64,000 bases of DNA, taken from contig OY744606.1 in NCBI GenBank assembly GCA_963556255.1, positions 74,978,618 through 75,042,617 on the forward strand, in the 5' to 3' direction. This DNA is from Allolobophora icterica (taxonomy: Eukaryota > Annelida > Clitellata > Crassiclitellata > Lumbricidae). Both the position numbers and the translations under genes were made by a program. Of this stretch, positions 13,401-25,700 are shown piece by piece. Under the pieces are notes generated by a model. It had not been told where the DNA came from and ran no database searches. It saw only the letters and a list, made by a program, of their open reading frames with translations. Each line of letters begins with the position of its first letter. Positions within the stretch are counted from its first letter, which is position 1.

Positions 13401-14082
13401 CTATAATTCGGTGGAATAATAAAGTTGCATAGAAGTATGCATATATATTGTGGATAAATATTACAAAATATTATTTGGCTGGCTATATGGACCGCAGAAC
13501 TTCAGGCGCGTTTTCGTGTGCCACAATAATTGATGTCCCGTAAACAATCATAAAAACGTCCCTATAAATGACACTCACTGCCTACGCGCTGAATATCATG
13601 TAGTCACCAATTGAATATCATGCACGTAGTCACCTATCTTGACTTATACCAAAGATCGTTGCTTAAGCTTATACTGTCTTACTGCAACTTTACACCGTGT
13701 TGTGGCTTGCGTGAGATTGTCTGCAAAATGGCCTTGGGTCGGTGCGTCGTCGGTGCGTCGGCCGCACCTATTACCAACGACCAATGAAATTGCTCGCGAT
13801 ATCGTATTTGCCTTGACATCATTTTATTAGTGTTTGGTTAGGCCTACTTGTAAATGGTCTCGTAGTAGAAGCTAGAAGACTCACATTGAAAACTTGAAGC
13901 GTCACAATATAGGCCCCTAGGTTTGTTTTAGGCCAAGTTGACGTTGTGATGTAGGTTATTTTTTAGGCCTACATACGCAGCATGTGCGTTGAATTAAAGC
14001 AGCCTGAAGACGTGCAGGTTCTAGGCCCATAAAAGGATCGCTTAAAAGTGGACAAAATTACTATGTCGACGCAGGTAGCCTA

Positions 14083-14488
14083 CAGGGTGAGAATTGTCGG
14101 GGAGCGGGTTGCAAATTAGGGGAATCAACGCCCTAGTCTTTCTTAGGCCCCAGTTAGGCCTAAGTCTTCATTGCACACCCCAGAGGGTCGTTTCCAGCCC
14201 CTCAGTTGTGCTAGTGTTATTATAGTGTGCCTATATTTTAACACTTTCTTTCACAAATTACTTTATGGGCTACTAATAAAGTTATGTTCTGGTTTATTGT
14301 AAGATTTGTGAACATGTGAATTGTATACTAATAAATTTGTTGATATCATCACTTTAAGGAGTTTCAGCTTTCTATTGCATTTTTTAATTTTCTGAGTTTG
14401 CAAAATACGAATAAATTATTCAACTACACATATGGATCACTCATCAAAGTCTAACCCCTTCCCAGTCTTTTCTACAATTATCACACTG
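14083..14488. mobile_element. Inverted-repeat element CAGGGTGAGAATTGT, copy 1
   Basis: Left end CAGGGTGAGAATTGTCG; right end inverted CAGTGTGATAATTGTAG. The same ends bound a 142-bp copy at 47203. No target duplication is evident. Confidence 0.5.
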
Positions 14489-14916
14489 CGCAAGTACAAA
14501 ACACGCCATTAATATTACTTCAAAAGAAAGGTTAATTGCTTATAGGCCTACATAATATTATGTACATTGTTAAAGTTAGTTGGCCTGGCTATTTATTATC
14601 ATCGATCAAATATATTATATTGGCCTGTGTAGAAAATGAAAACTATCAGTACCTGGTAAGCTTACCCTATACCTAGATATTCGCATATATGTGATAGCGC
14701 AAGCGTGCACAACATCATGTACACCGTAGGCCTATGCCAAATTTTCTGTGAATTAGTCCAACCAATAGGCTGTTAGGTACTTGAAAATAGATTTTATTGG
14801 TGGGTTCAAAGTCCGAATTGGAGTGTAGGCTTAGGCCTATTGGATTTCAAAAGGCACTCGTACTAAGTCTTAAGGCCATCCGACAAATTACCAGTAGGGC
14901 CTATGCGATCCATAAT

Positions 14917-15199
14917 CATGGGCGGCGATCCCGGGGGGGTCGCGGGGGACAAGACCCCCCCACCTTTAAGAGTGGGGGGGACACGCCATACATCGGACCC
15001 CCCCAAATTTTGAGGAAACCCCCCAAAAAGGTCATCAAAGTTTTCGCGCGTGAGCGCGAAAAAATTTTTTGACCTTTTTTTCACCAGATCATAAAAATTT
15101 TTGACCTCTTTTTTTCACCAGATCAGTTCAAAACTCTTTTTTCACTAGATCAGTTCCAAAATGTCCCCCCCCACCTGTCAAACAAGATCGCCGCCACTG
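14917..15199. mobile_element. hAT-like G/C-run MITE, copy B
   Basis: Ends CATGGGCGGCGATC and inverted CAGTGGCGGCGATC, with identical 8-bp duplication tccataat (14909-14916, 15200-15207). It carries several G7 and C7 runs. Confidence 0.85.
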
Positions 15200-15984
15200 T
15201 CCATAATTATTGATAATACAGATCGTGCGCATAAAAGAGTCGAATCCAGGTCCCAGAGGCGATGGGCCGACGTGTAATTAGACAATGATCCTTTCTTTTG
15301 CACATCTAGGCCTATCAGTTGGTCCGCGTCATTATAAGCCCTAGCCGTCACGACACTTCTGCGAAAAGCCTTAGGGCTTATGGGAAGTTATGGCCCTGTA
15401 TGCCCTAAGTTTAAGTGACCTAGCTTCCTACAGGTTTATAGATACCGAAAGGTAGGTTGAGTGTTAGGCCTAAGGTAATTACACGAAGAATATCACGGGC
15501 CAACTACCAAGCATGACAGATTTATAAACTATAGGCCTAGTTCGTTCCAGACTTCCAGTACAACTGTTGCACTTATATCAGCCACAGTTTTACGGCAGTT
15601 TTTTTAGCCTACGATCCTATAGTAAGTAGGTTAGGACATCTGATCCCTTTAACTACCAGAGTCTTCAGATTAGATAAGATTAATCTGTGTTAACTGCAGA
15701 ATATTACTTTGCTAAAATTAGGACCTCGATCTTTGCCAGCCGGAAACCATATATGCCTACTCTACCCCAACGACCTCTCTCTACCCGAGCTCAACGAGCT
15801 TTTGTAGTCTTTGGTCGCCCCACGTATGTCCGTAACAAAACTGAACGTAAACTTTGTAGTTAGTTAGCCTTTATTCCGGCGCCTGGAAAGTGGAAATAAA
15901 TTCTTTTGCTAGACTAAACTTGGGCGCTAAAATAAAACGTACCTGCTTTGCGATTAAGGAATGCTTGAACACATTTAAAGGCGC

Positions 15985-15994
15985 TATAAAAAAT
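15985..15994 (+). promoter_or_regulatory. Candidate TATA box of Mondo
   Basis: TATAAAAAAT lies about 230 bases upstream of the Mondo ATG, within the first stretch free of recognised repeats. Two AGGTCA nuclear-receptor half-sites follow at 16042-16047 and 16059-16064 as a direct repeat with 11-base spacing. These are motif matches only. Confidence 0.3.
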
Positions 15995-16099
15995 ATTGAG
16001 TTATTTTTGGGCGGACGCGTTTTTGTTGTGAACCTATTATTAGGTCAACCTCATTCTGAGGTCAGCTGTTTCTCGCTTTTCGACGCATTGGCCCAAACA

Positions 16100-16171
16100 A
16101 TGGCTGCGTCGTCTAAGGAAGACGAAACGGTTAACAAACGCCGTTCAGGGACTAAGTGTGAACGAATCTAG
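16100..16171 (+). other. Upstream ORF in the presumed Mondo leader (23 codons)
   Basis: The first ATG of this reading frame sits in a strong Kozak context (AACAATGGC) and the frame closes at TAG 16169-16171, 50 bases before the Mondo ATG. It is out of frame with Mondo. If the mRNA starts upstream it would be translated first and could damp Mondo synthesis. The transcription start is not proven. Confidence 0.4.
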
Positions 16172-16220
16172 TGGTAGTCGATTATGATTACGACGTATTT
16201 AGTTTCATCATCGGCCTGGG

Positions 16221-16591
16221 ATGAAACTAACGTCTTCGACGATGGCACGAAGCGACTCGGAGGATGTGTACGAGGTGACCGAAGGCGCGGGTACCACGCT
16301 TATGAAACTCCAGAACCTCGACGTGGACGACACGGTTCTGGACAAGCCAAACGATCGGACGATCCACAGCGGTCACTTCATGGTCAGTCATGCCCACGAA
16401 GAGGGGGAGGTGGTGGACGAAGCGGTCGACAACAGTTCAGGATATGATCTCGAAATTTCGTCGCCTGGGCAGTCGCCAGGAGGCTGCGGTGGGGGTGGGT
16501 ACGTCTCGGCGCCTGGATGTAAAAGTGCCACTAGTCTGGTTATTGATGGATCTCTGAGGAAGCTGTTCGAGTGCATGACCTTGGCTCACTG
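16221..16591 (+). CDS. Mondo: Mondo exon 1: start, MCR1 and MCR2
   Basis: Residues 1-123 and part of 124. The motif IHSGHFMVS (residues 48-56) matches Mondo conserved region 1. LRKLFECMTLAH (112-123) matches MCR2, which contains a CRM1-type nuclear export signal in vertebrate MondoA and ChREBP. A glycine-rich spacer lies between them. Two in-frame ATGs exist, at 16221 and 16242; the second has the better context (ACGATGG). The exon ends in phase 2 at the donor gtaaga. Confidence 0.9.
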
Positions 16592-19500
16592 GTAAGACCA
16601 TGCTTTATTGGGTGCAGTTAGCTGATTACCAAGTTAAGGCGAGCTGTAGTGTAGTATAAAATAAACCTACATTTATGTAGAGCGGTAAGAAACCTAGGTA
16701 AAACCGTAGTTTACGTTGCTAAATTACATTATTTCATAGTAAAACTCAAACTAGAAGTTGCATGATAGATGAAAATATTACTGAAATTAGAAGCTGGATG
16801 ATTGTTGAACATAGTAAATAATAAAAGTCAAACTAGAAGTTGGAATTTGCGATGAAAATATATCGTTTTAGTGCCGAAATGATTGCCGTGAATGAGCAAT
16901 GAAAACATATCATACTTAAACAGAATCTAGAAGTTGGATGGTCGATGAAAACTAGAAGCTGGATGAGCGATGATTATTAGTTTTTGTATTCAATGCAAGT
17001 GCATAATTTAGCAATGTAAACTACGGTTTTACTGAAACCTGGAAAGTGAAAAAGTGTCAAAAATGCAGTGGTAACAGTTGTGTTAATGACAATGTTTTAC
17101 AAAAAGTTATGGGCATTTCAGTTGACTAATTGCAACGATATATGATCAGTTGAACACAAAAATGAAAGGCTAAGGTTTATGGTGGCGCGATCGCAAACGT
17201 CCACAAGGTAGACATCATGGCCGACCCAGAATTGGGTAAAATAAAGTACTATGAACTGTCACAGCCTACTTCTGCCGAAGTAAGTAAGTAATGGTTAATG
17301 AAGACAATGTTTAAAATGGTCAAGTAAAATGTTGAGAACATGTGAATGTGCGCGAACAAAACAATTCGGAACAAGTTGTTCCACACATACCTGCAGGAAT
17401 TATGTGGCGATCCACCTTTCGAGGCCAGAACCTCTATTCGAACTTCCTACTTTATATTTCGGACACATACACTTTAATGCAATAACAGTTAATTTCTGAT
17501 GTTTCTAAATCATGTGTTCGTTTGACAGTTAATTTTTAACCTTTGCAAATATTGTGTCAATTTTCTAATAAAGTTAATTTTTTTCACCTTAAATATTGTG
17601 TTTATGAACCATTATTTACTTACTCGAACTGAAGTAGGCTGTGCGAGTTCTTAGCACACTGTTCTATCCAATTCTGTGGTGGCCATGATGTTTACCATAG
17701 GCACAGTTGCTAATGTGCCACTCTAAACCTTTACCACATATAACTGTGACCACTTTCTTTCCTTATTCTAGAAATGAAATTATGAATTGCTAAGGATAGT
17801 TGAGGGATTTACAGATAAACTTCGTCTGCCTTCCCATGAAGGTGCACACCACTTGAAAGCCATGCTGCAATAGAAAATCCATGTACCATTCTAAGTTAAC
17901 ATAACATAACATAACAAGGGTTTTAAGTGGTTCAGAAGACGTGTAGTCTGTGTTAGAACCACTGCAAATTTACCTCGAACTCTTAATAGCCCAATTTTCC
18001 TAGCTTCTTCTTAGAAGCTGTTATAGTGTCCACTGAGACAGTACTATCGTCCAAACCATTCCACAGGTCTACAACTCTTGCACTAAAGAATTTCTGCCCT
18101 AATGTTCCCTTCGGCCTCTTAAATAATTTATACCTGTGTCCCCGAATTGCCTTGTTTGGTGCTAATTCAAAGAACCTCTCCCACTGCAGTGCTTCCTTTC
18201 CAGTGATAATCTTATAAGCTTCAATCAGATCTCCTCTGCTCCTCCTTTTCTCCAATGTTGTTAGTCCACACCTTTTCAACCTTTCTTCATAGCTCAGATC
18301 CTTGTAGCCCCAAATCATTTTCGTAGCTCTTCTTTGTACTTTCTCCAGTTTTTCCATGTCCTGTTTCAGGTATGGATTCCATACCTGGATGCAGTATTCC
18401 AACTGTGGCCTAACCAGTGATTTGTACAACCTTATTATTATATCTTTGTCTCTGGTGACTATTGTCCTTTTTATCATACCTAAAGTTGAATTAGCCTTTT
18501 TTGCTGCTTCAGCACATTGCCTTGAAGGTTTTGCACTCTTGTGCATAATCACTCCCAAGTCCCTTTCTTCATCACTCACTTTCAACACCGTGCCCCCTTT
18601 GAAAAATGTACATTCTCGTTAGGCATGTTAGGTACAATGAAATGTGTCTCTGTGGATCTAATGTAATGTGATGTGATGTAATAATCTTGGCCAATGTTGA
18701 TCTAACGTAATGTAACGTAATCTGTGTTGATCTAATGTAATCTAAGAGCTTCTACAGTATATAATACAACTGATGGCTACGTGACGATGAGCATGAACTA
18801 AAATGTATGGAAAACTAATCCCTCTCATCGTGAAAGGGTTAAGACTTATTATTTCCTCTGTCCTCTCCCTCATAACTTCCACGCCAGTCCAACTCAAACA
18901 TGTTGACTGTAGCAAGCCATCTGCCCACTTGCTTGACCTTTTGACCTTTTGCTCTCCACTCAAAACCCAAACTTGATCTGTCCTCTGTTACTGGATTTGT
19001 TTTGAGTGAGCAACTGTGAATAAACTGGTTTCCACAACTTGCTTTTGGGAACACTGAAGAGAGTGACTATGAATATGAAAGGGAAACCACATAGCCTCAT
19101 CCTGTAAATAAGGAAAGTTCAATAGTGATTGGAGAGGTCAGTAAATTATGTGAAGACAGTGCCTTGGTCGAAGTGCACAGTTCCTGTAACAGGGCTGCAA
19201 TTTGAGTAAAAGTGTGTAAGTTATAAATAATCACTGGATTAGAAGTTGTAATCACAGTTAGTCACTTATGAATGGCACATTTGAAAATATGTTTTCAAAG
19301 AAATGTTGGTTTTTTATTTGGTTAATGTAAAAACTTGTTACAAAATGCTTGTGGACTGCACAGCAACATTTGTGGAACAGTTTCTTCTAAACAATGGTTT
19401 AATAATGGTTTAACAGTGCATGGAAGTACATTAGGCACATTTGGCAACATTTTTTTGACTGGGTCAAATGGCAAACGTAGTTTATTAAAGTTCTGTAATG

Positions 19501-22500
19501 TCCAACCACATTACGTTGAATTTGCTTCATTATTAGCATACTTTCAGTGTAATTTGATTGGAGACATAGATTTCACACTTAGTTCACAGCTTTAGAAAAT
19601 GAGCTTGTTGTTTATAGACAGTTCAGAATGAAACTCAGAAGATGGCATTTTAAGACGGCTCTGGTGTCATAAAAGTGTGAAGACAAAGAATAAGACAATT
19701 CATTGAGTCTTTTTATTACATACTTAACCTCCAGTTTAGTAGTTTTTATCATTTAGTGTAAGCTTGTTTAGACATGGTCCTAATCGTAAACTTTAGATTT
19801 CTAAAGCACTAATTACAGATGGCAGCTGGAATTTACATCTCCATATTAATTAATATTCATGATATTCTTGTTGTTATTTTTATCCTACCCTTAAGTGTTT
19901 TTATTGCACATTAAGAACCTCTTGATGGCGCTAAAAGGTTTCTGTAGAGAGGTGGGACGTTTAGATTTGTACATAATAGTCATTATGGCTGTTCTCGATA
20001 GTACTGTGCGGTGCTTTGAAGGTGAGTGTGCTTTTAAACTATTGGATCTGATTTTGCTTTAAGAAATTCATTCCGTAAAGTAATATAGTGTCTTCTTCGA
20101 CTCGGAAGCTTCGTTGCGATTAGGAAGTTGAATACGGATTTCGCTGTTTGCTCATAATGGAGTATAATGTCAACCGAGGAGGTTAACTCTTAAAAGAGAT
20201 GTTTGTTTGTGAGAAGATAATTGAATTTTATGCTATTATTTGCACCTCCGACTTGCACTGACATGTGACATCGAGTGCATCATGAATATGCATGTTGTAA
20301 CATAATAAGAAGTGGGCCCAGTCTTAGTTAACAACAAAAGTTTTGGTGTTATAAAAGGTGTCTGTTATATCTCTCTCTGGTGGCAAATTCAGCTGAGCGT
20401 AGCCATGTCCACAACGTGGTGCCACAGTGTTCTGTCCTGGGCCTACCACCATGCTGTATGAAGGTCGAAATTTAGCTCTGTGAGCTCTCCTACCCCCCTC
20501 TACCCTAGTCCTAGTTGTCGTAGGTTGACCACATGGTCTTCTTCAATCCCTCAAGGGCTTGTTTAGTACAGGGCTTGTCCTGTGGTCCTCGTTTTCTGGA
20601 GTGCGGGTGACATGTCCAAAGAAGCACAGCTTGCACCTTTGGACAGTGGCAGAGACTGGTGCTGTTGCTGTTCTGTTGGGTATGAGATTGCTCGCATAGA
20701 GTGAGCAGGGAATCCGGGTGAAACTCGTGAGTCATCAAATATTGACAGTGTCACGTTTCTTGTCTAGGGCGTCTGTGGTGCATACCATCTCGCAGATGTA
20801 GAAGAGTACCAGCAGTAGGAAGAGTCTGTAGAGCTGTAGTTTAGTATTCAGCTCCAGATTTGGAGCTCCAGATGTTTTATCCAGGGAGATTGGACGATAT
20901 CGATATTAGACAATGGATCTGTTCTCTGGAACCCTTGGACCGCCTCAACAACTACCAACTCAACTCATTGTGTGCAGCAGCCGTTGACACTGCCAGTTGC
21001 ATCCCAGACCCCTAGAAGATGCAGATGTAGAGGAAGGCCATTCATTGTAGACAACCATAACCGCCTAGAAGGCACGATGCTGCATTGTCAACCCTGCATT
21101 GTCGCGTTGTGTGCAAATGGAACATCCAGTTTGCTGTAGGTTATGAAACAACAGAATCTGCGGCCAGTTAAAACCTGAGCTGGGTTACAGTGTTCCAGCA
21201 ACTGGACTAGCACTGTACCCAACTGGTACTGCCAAACCTATAATAGGGGCCACTTTACCCTGCTGGTACTGCCAGACATCAGATCTATAATAAGCAGGCA
21301 CTTTACCCAACTGGTACTGCCAGATATATAGACAGGCACTTTACCCAACTGGTACTGCCAGACCTATTGTAGCCAGGCACTACACCCAGATGGTACTGCC
21401 AGACATCGGGTCTATAATATGCAGGGTATTTACCCAACTGGTACTGCCAGACCTATCACAGACTGGCACTTTACCCAAAATTTATGCATAAGTACTGCTA
21501 GACACATGTTAAAACTCATAACGGTTATCTGGCATTTGTAAAATGCCACCAAGCAAGAAGCCTGTTGGAAATTTGATCTGGTTCTTCTAAATAAGCAACT
21601 GGAAGATAAACAGGTTGCACGATCCAGTTCAAACCAGTTGTGTAACGTTGTTTGTCCCATTTGTAAATCGTATGCACCAACTACCTTAGGTGCTTGCTTG
21701 AGATCAGAGGGCAAATTCCACTGTTGCTGCTGAATCACTCGGCGCCTACCTGAGGTATCGGATTTCAACAGGACTTCCATGATTGTGGATTATGATATTT
21801 GACCAGGGTTTCAATAGAACTGACCACAAATTGTTCAGTTGCACAATATGTTAATGGAGCTATATAATTCCTCTAATTAAACTGTGAAACTTTGAATGCT
21901 GCTCATGAGAGCTTGGCCCCGTTTAATACAACATTATAGGCAACGGTTTTGCATTGCAGCAAAGTTGCTCGGTATCCATTTGGACTTTGAGCGGTATTGA
22001 GCTGTGTTCGTTTGCCAGAGCCATCAATCAATAGTTCTGTTTACGGGCATAATTAGCCGTGCTGCAGATGTCATTTGGCTAGATAGGGTGCTTCTGACGT
22101 CCTTAGGAAATTGACTGTAATCGGATAATGATGGAACGTGTTGCCATAGATAGCAAAGTAACGCATGCTTAAAAAATTAAGGAACTCTTTGGTCAGCGTG
22201 TTAGCGTACAGTTATCTATAATTAGCACGTCTGCCGAACTGCAATGCGTCTTCATTTGCTACCCTCGTAGTCAGTAAGGAAAGGATGGATATACAGTCAG
22301 TAAGGAAAGTATTGATGTTTCTGTTGTAAATGTGAGGTTGACGTGTTATTTTTGCCACAGCTGAAGCTTAGGACAGCTGATACTTCCAAAGTGAATGATT
22401 AATCGAAGAATTCTTACGCATCAAGGCATTGCATAACACCTTTTAACAATCTGGGAAAATATCCTAGAAAAATTGGTCAAAGTGTGGCTACCTTCGAAGC

Positions 22501-22721
22501 ATGTAATAGTAATGGCGTAGTGGTAATTATAAGAATGACTGCAGTGAATATAAAAATATATGCATGTCGATGGTGGCTTATTTTAGAGATTTGTATGTAG
22601 GGCTGGTGTGGTCTGTACAGAGGGACTGTAGTGGTGTGGTACCCATTCAAGTGTCAGCAGTGGTAAAGGATCAGTTCATTGAAAACAGAGCAGAGTAGAG
22701 GTCATATGGTCACTATCATTA

Positions 22722-22752
<31 letters not shown>

Positions 22753-25700
22753 CATATCCACACACACACACACACACACATATATACACACCTACACATA
22801 CACACATACACACACATACATACACATACATACACACACATGCACACATACACACACATACACACACACCTACACACACACACACTCACACACACATACA
22901 CATACGTACACACACACACCTGCCTACACTCCTATGCGCACACGCACATTTATGAATGTGCCATTGCAATACTCGCTTACTTTATCTTATCTTATCAGAC
23001 CGGTTGTTTGAGCACTTCAGCCTAATATTGAAGTCATAAACTGGTATTGGATGACATGTCTTGTCTGTTAGTTGCATTTTCTGTTCCTGTGCTTTTGCTC
23101 ACTTGAGGCTTATGAGTTTCCTTGAAGGGATGCTCCTCGATAACTGGCACTGTACTTTACATCTTTTGCATTACTTTTCATGAAATTTTTGACATAACTG
23201 TAGCTAAATCTAGGATAATTTTCCAGTTAAACCATTCGGTTTTGGTGATGGTAAGTTATGTGCAGGAGGCTAACTGTCCTAGGCTGTGGTGACTAACATA
23301 TAGGACTTTGACCCATTGCTGGCCAGTTCAGCTTGACTGATATGTGATTGTGAATACCTTAGAAGTTAAAATGCATCAGTTTAGTGGCTAAGTTCAGGAG
23401 TTTGTAGCTTATCTCCTGCTTATCTCTGCTTCGATGTGAAGCAGTTTGGGGAGACGTTGTTTGTGGCTGTGCCATATATTATTTGCCAGTTGATGTGTTG
23501 ACTGAAGTTCTGTGTTTGCCTGATCTGTTGAGTATAGCAGCACACTGACATCACCGAAATGGAGGAACTTCAAGGGGATAAATGTGAGGTTGAAGGACAA
23601 GATTCGACTCAACAACATCATCTGGAGGGAGTGGCACATGCAATGTAAGTGTGTCTGCAATGTAACATTATGACTTTGTATTCTTTACAGGAAAAATGTA
23701 TTTTGGCTTTTATAGAGCACATATGTAAGAACCTTACTAAGGTACTGTGCATATAACTGTCTATGAGATTTAAACAGGTGTGTCATAACAAATGACGAGG
23801 ATGTTACCTGGGCCGAGTTAACAGAAACAGTGCGGATGTTCACAGGAAGACTATTCCAAAGGGAAGGACCTATGCAGGACAGTGCACAATGTTATGCTGA
23901 TTTATGGCAGGAAGGAACTTGTAGATCTCCCTGGGCTGCTGCCAGCGACCCGAATGTAAACCAAACAACTTGTGTATGTATGTTGGGGGGAGGCAGTGGC
24001 TGACCCAGGAGCAGGATCTTGAATTCGATTATTTCCTCAGTAGTAGCCAGGGCAGCATGTCTGTCATGAGAATGGTAACAGTAACATGACACTTTGACGT
24101 TTGCATACCATAAGGCTTATTGTTTAAGTAAATAAAGGACACAAAGAGGTCCATACGCAATGATTTCTGACATGTCTCATGACACCATGGACAGTGTGTG
24201 CAGTAATTAAAATACTTGTAATTGTACTAATGGTGATCATGTCATGAGACATCTTGTGAAATTTACGAATGCTTGACAGTGTAGTGGTTAGCATGCTGGA
24301 CTGTCAACCGAAAGTTTGGGGAAGGGGTGAAATCCCCACTGGGCCAGAGATTTGGTTCGAGATTTCTGCTCCATCTGCACTCTGTAGCCAACTCAGCTAT
24401 AATGAGTACACGGACCGTACACTGTCGGTGGGAAGATAAGACGGCAAGGAGGGGACTGGTCACCCACCCTCAAATGCTGAGGCTAAGAAAATGAAGTCGT
24501 CAACATTTCATACCCATGGTTGTCACAGGGCTAGCTTAGAGAACTGCTCTTCTTCTTTTAAAATCGTAGTGGACATATTTAACCACTCGGATCGAAGTCT
24601 AGTTGAGCAATGGTTGGAGAGTTCTATTGACCACGTATAACTGCTTGGCGAGTTGTCATGATAGAAGTAACCTGTGTTTGTTTATGATTGTTGATGCACA
24701 GATATCAAGGGATCTTCTCCAATTGTCTGTCACTTCGAGACGCCTGTTTCGAGCAAGAATGATGGTAGGCTTGAGGTGAGTAGGTTGTAAAACTTAAGAT
24801 TATTTTAGAGTGGAGGTGGTCATCTAGTAGACAAGAAAAATGATAGTTGACTAGGAGTAAGTCTGTTCACAAGAATAAAGACGTGAATGACTAATGCTCT
24901 GTTGCATGGCTGTTCAAATGGAGGATTGGTTCCAACGTTAAAGGATATTTTGACCAAGTTACTGACACGATGACAGTACTCATTCGTGTTACAGTGCCCA
25001 AAAGATTTGTCATTTTAATAAGAGCAGCAGAACACAAAGCCCTATTTTGGTGTCATTCTTTATTTAGGAATGTTGGTAAAATAATTATTTCTGTTGCAAC
25101 AGTAGTTGCTGGAGACCAATTGGTCAGCTAAGTGTGACCAATGTTTGCTGGAAATGCTGATCCCTGCTTTACGTTTTTCAGTACTGGAAGTTGCGGCTGG
25201 ACTCCCTGACGAAAGACTACAAACGTCTCAGCAGATTCTTTGCCGACAGATTTTCAACAGAGCCAGATGATCACGAGCTCCTGACGCGGGTAAAAATTCG
25301 CGTGACTCACTTCTCTGAAGAGAATTAATGAAATGTTAAATGTAATGTAATGTAAATTTATGCAGCATAAAGGGCAAACCTAATAGAGGCACCCTCTGCG
25401 CTGGCTTACATGTTGTTAATGTCATTACGAACGATATATTACATCAGTTAGCAAAGCAATGCATAGTAAGATGGAAGAGTCACCAGTGGCGGCCCACACA
25501 CACATGTGGAACCAGCCAATGGATTCCCATCGACAGCTGACAGGTAGCGTGAATGTTCTGAGTCTCTGAGCCAAGTTGTGTTGATACAGTGGATAGATGA
25601 TAGGTCAGGTGACAGTGATCCAGAAAGAAGGAATTTAATAAATTAATTAATTATATTACTATGTTTTTCACATTTTTTCTCCTTTTTACTCATTTGTTTC

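Larger units (their letters stand above)
11624..14082. other. Intergenic DNA without a gene
   Basis: It contains an 18-bp tandem array and GT/AT microsatellites, described separately. Otherwise no coding exon or element end is recognisable. TAGGCCTA occurs repeatedly. Confidence 0.6.
16592..23537 (+). other. Mondo intron 1 (6.9 kb)
   Basis: No coding exon is supported inside. It contains a TIR element (16697-17033), two minus-strand LINE fragments, a LINE 3' end, an array of TACTGCCAGAC-type repeats and a CA microsatellite. The stretches 17034-17880, 19080-20400 and 21490-22710 show no recognisable element. Confidence 0.7.

Noticed and set aside
13168..13432. Cys/Val-rich open frames
   Set aside because: They are translations of the (GT)n tract in three frames.
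19987..20023. Possible alternative first exon (short ATG frame followed by gtgagt)
   Set aside because: It ends in phase 1, while Mondo exon 2 needs phase 2, and there is no homology.
22676..23025. His/Thr- and Cys/Val-rich open frames
   Set aside because: They come from the (CA)n tract on both strands.
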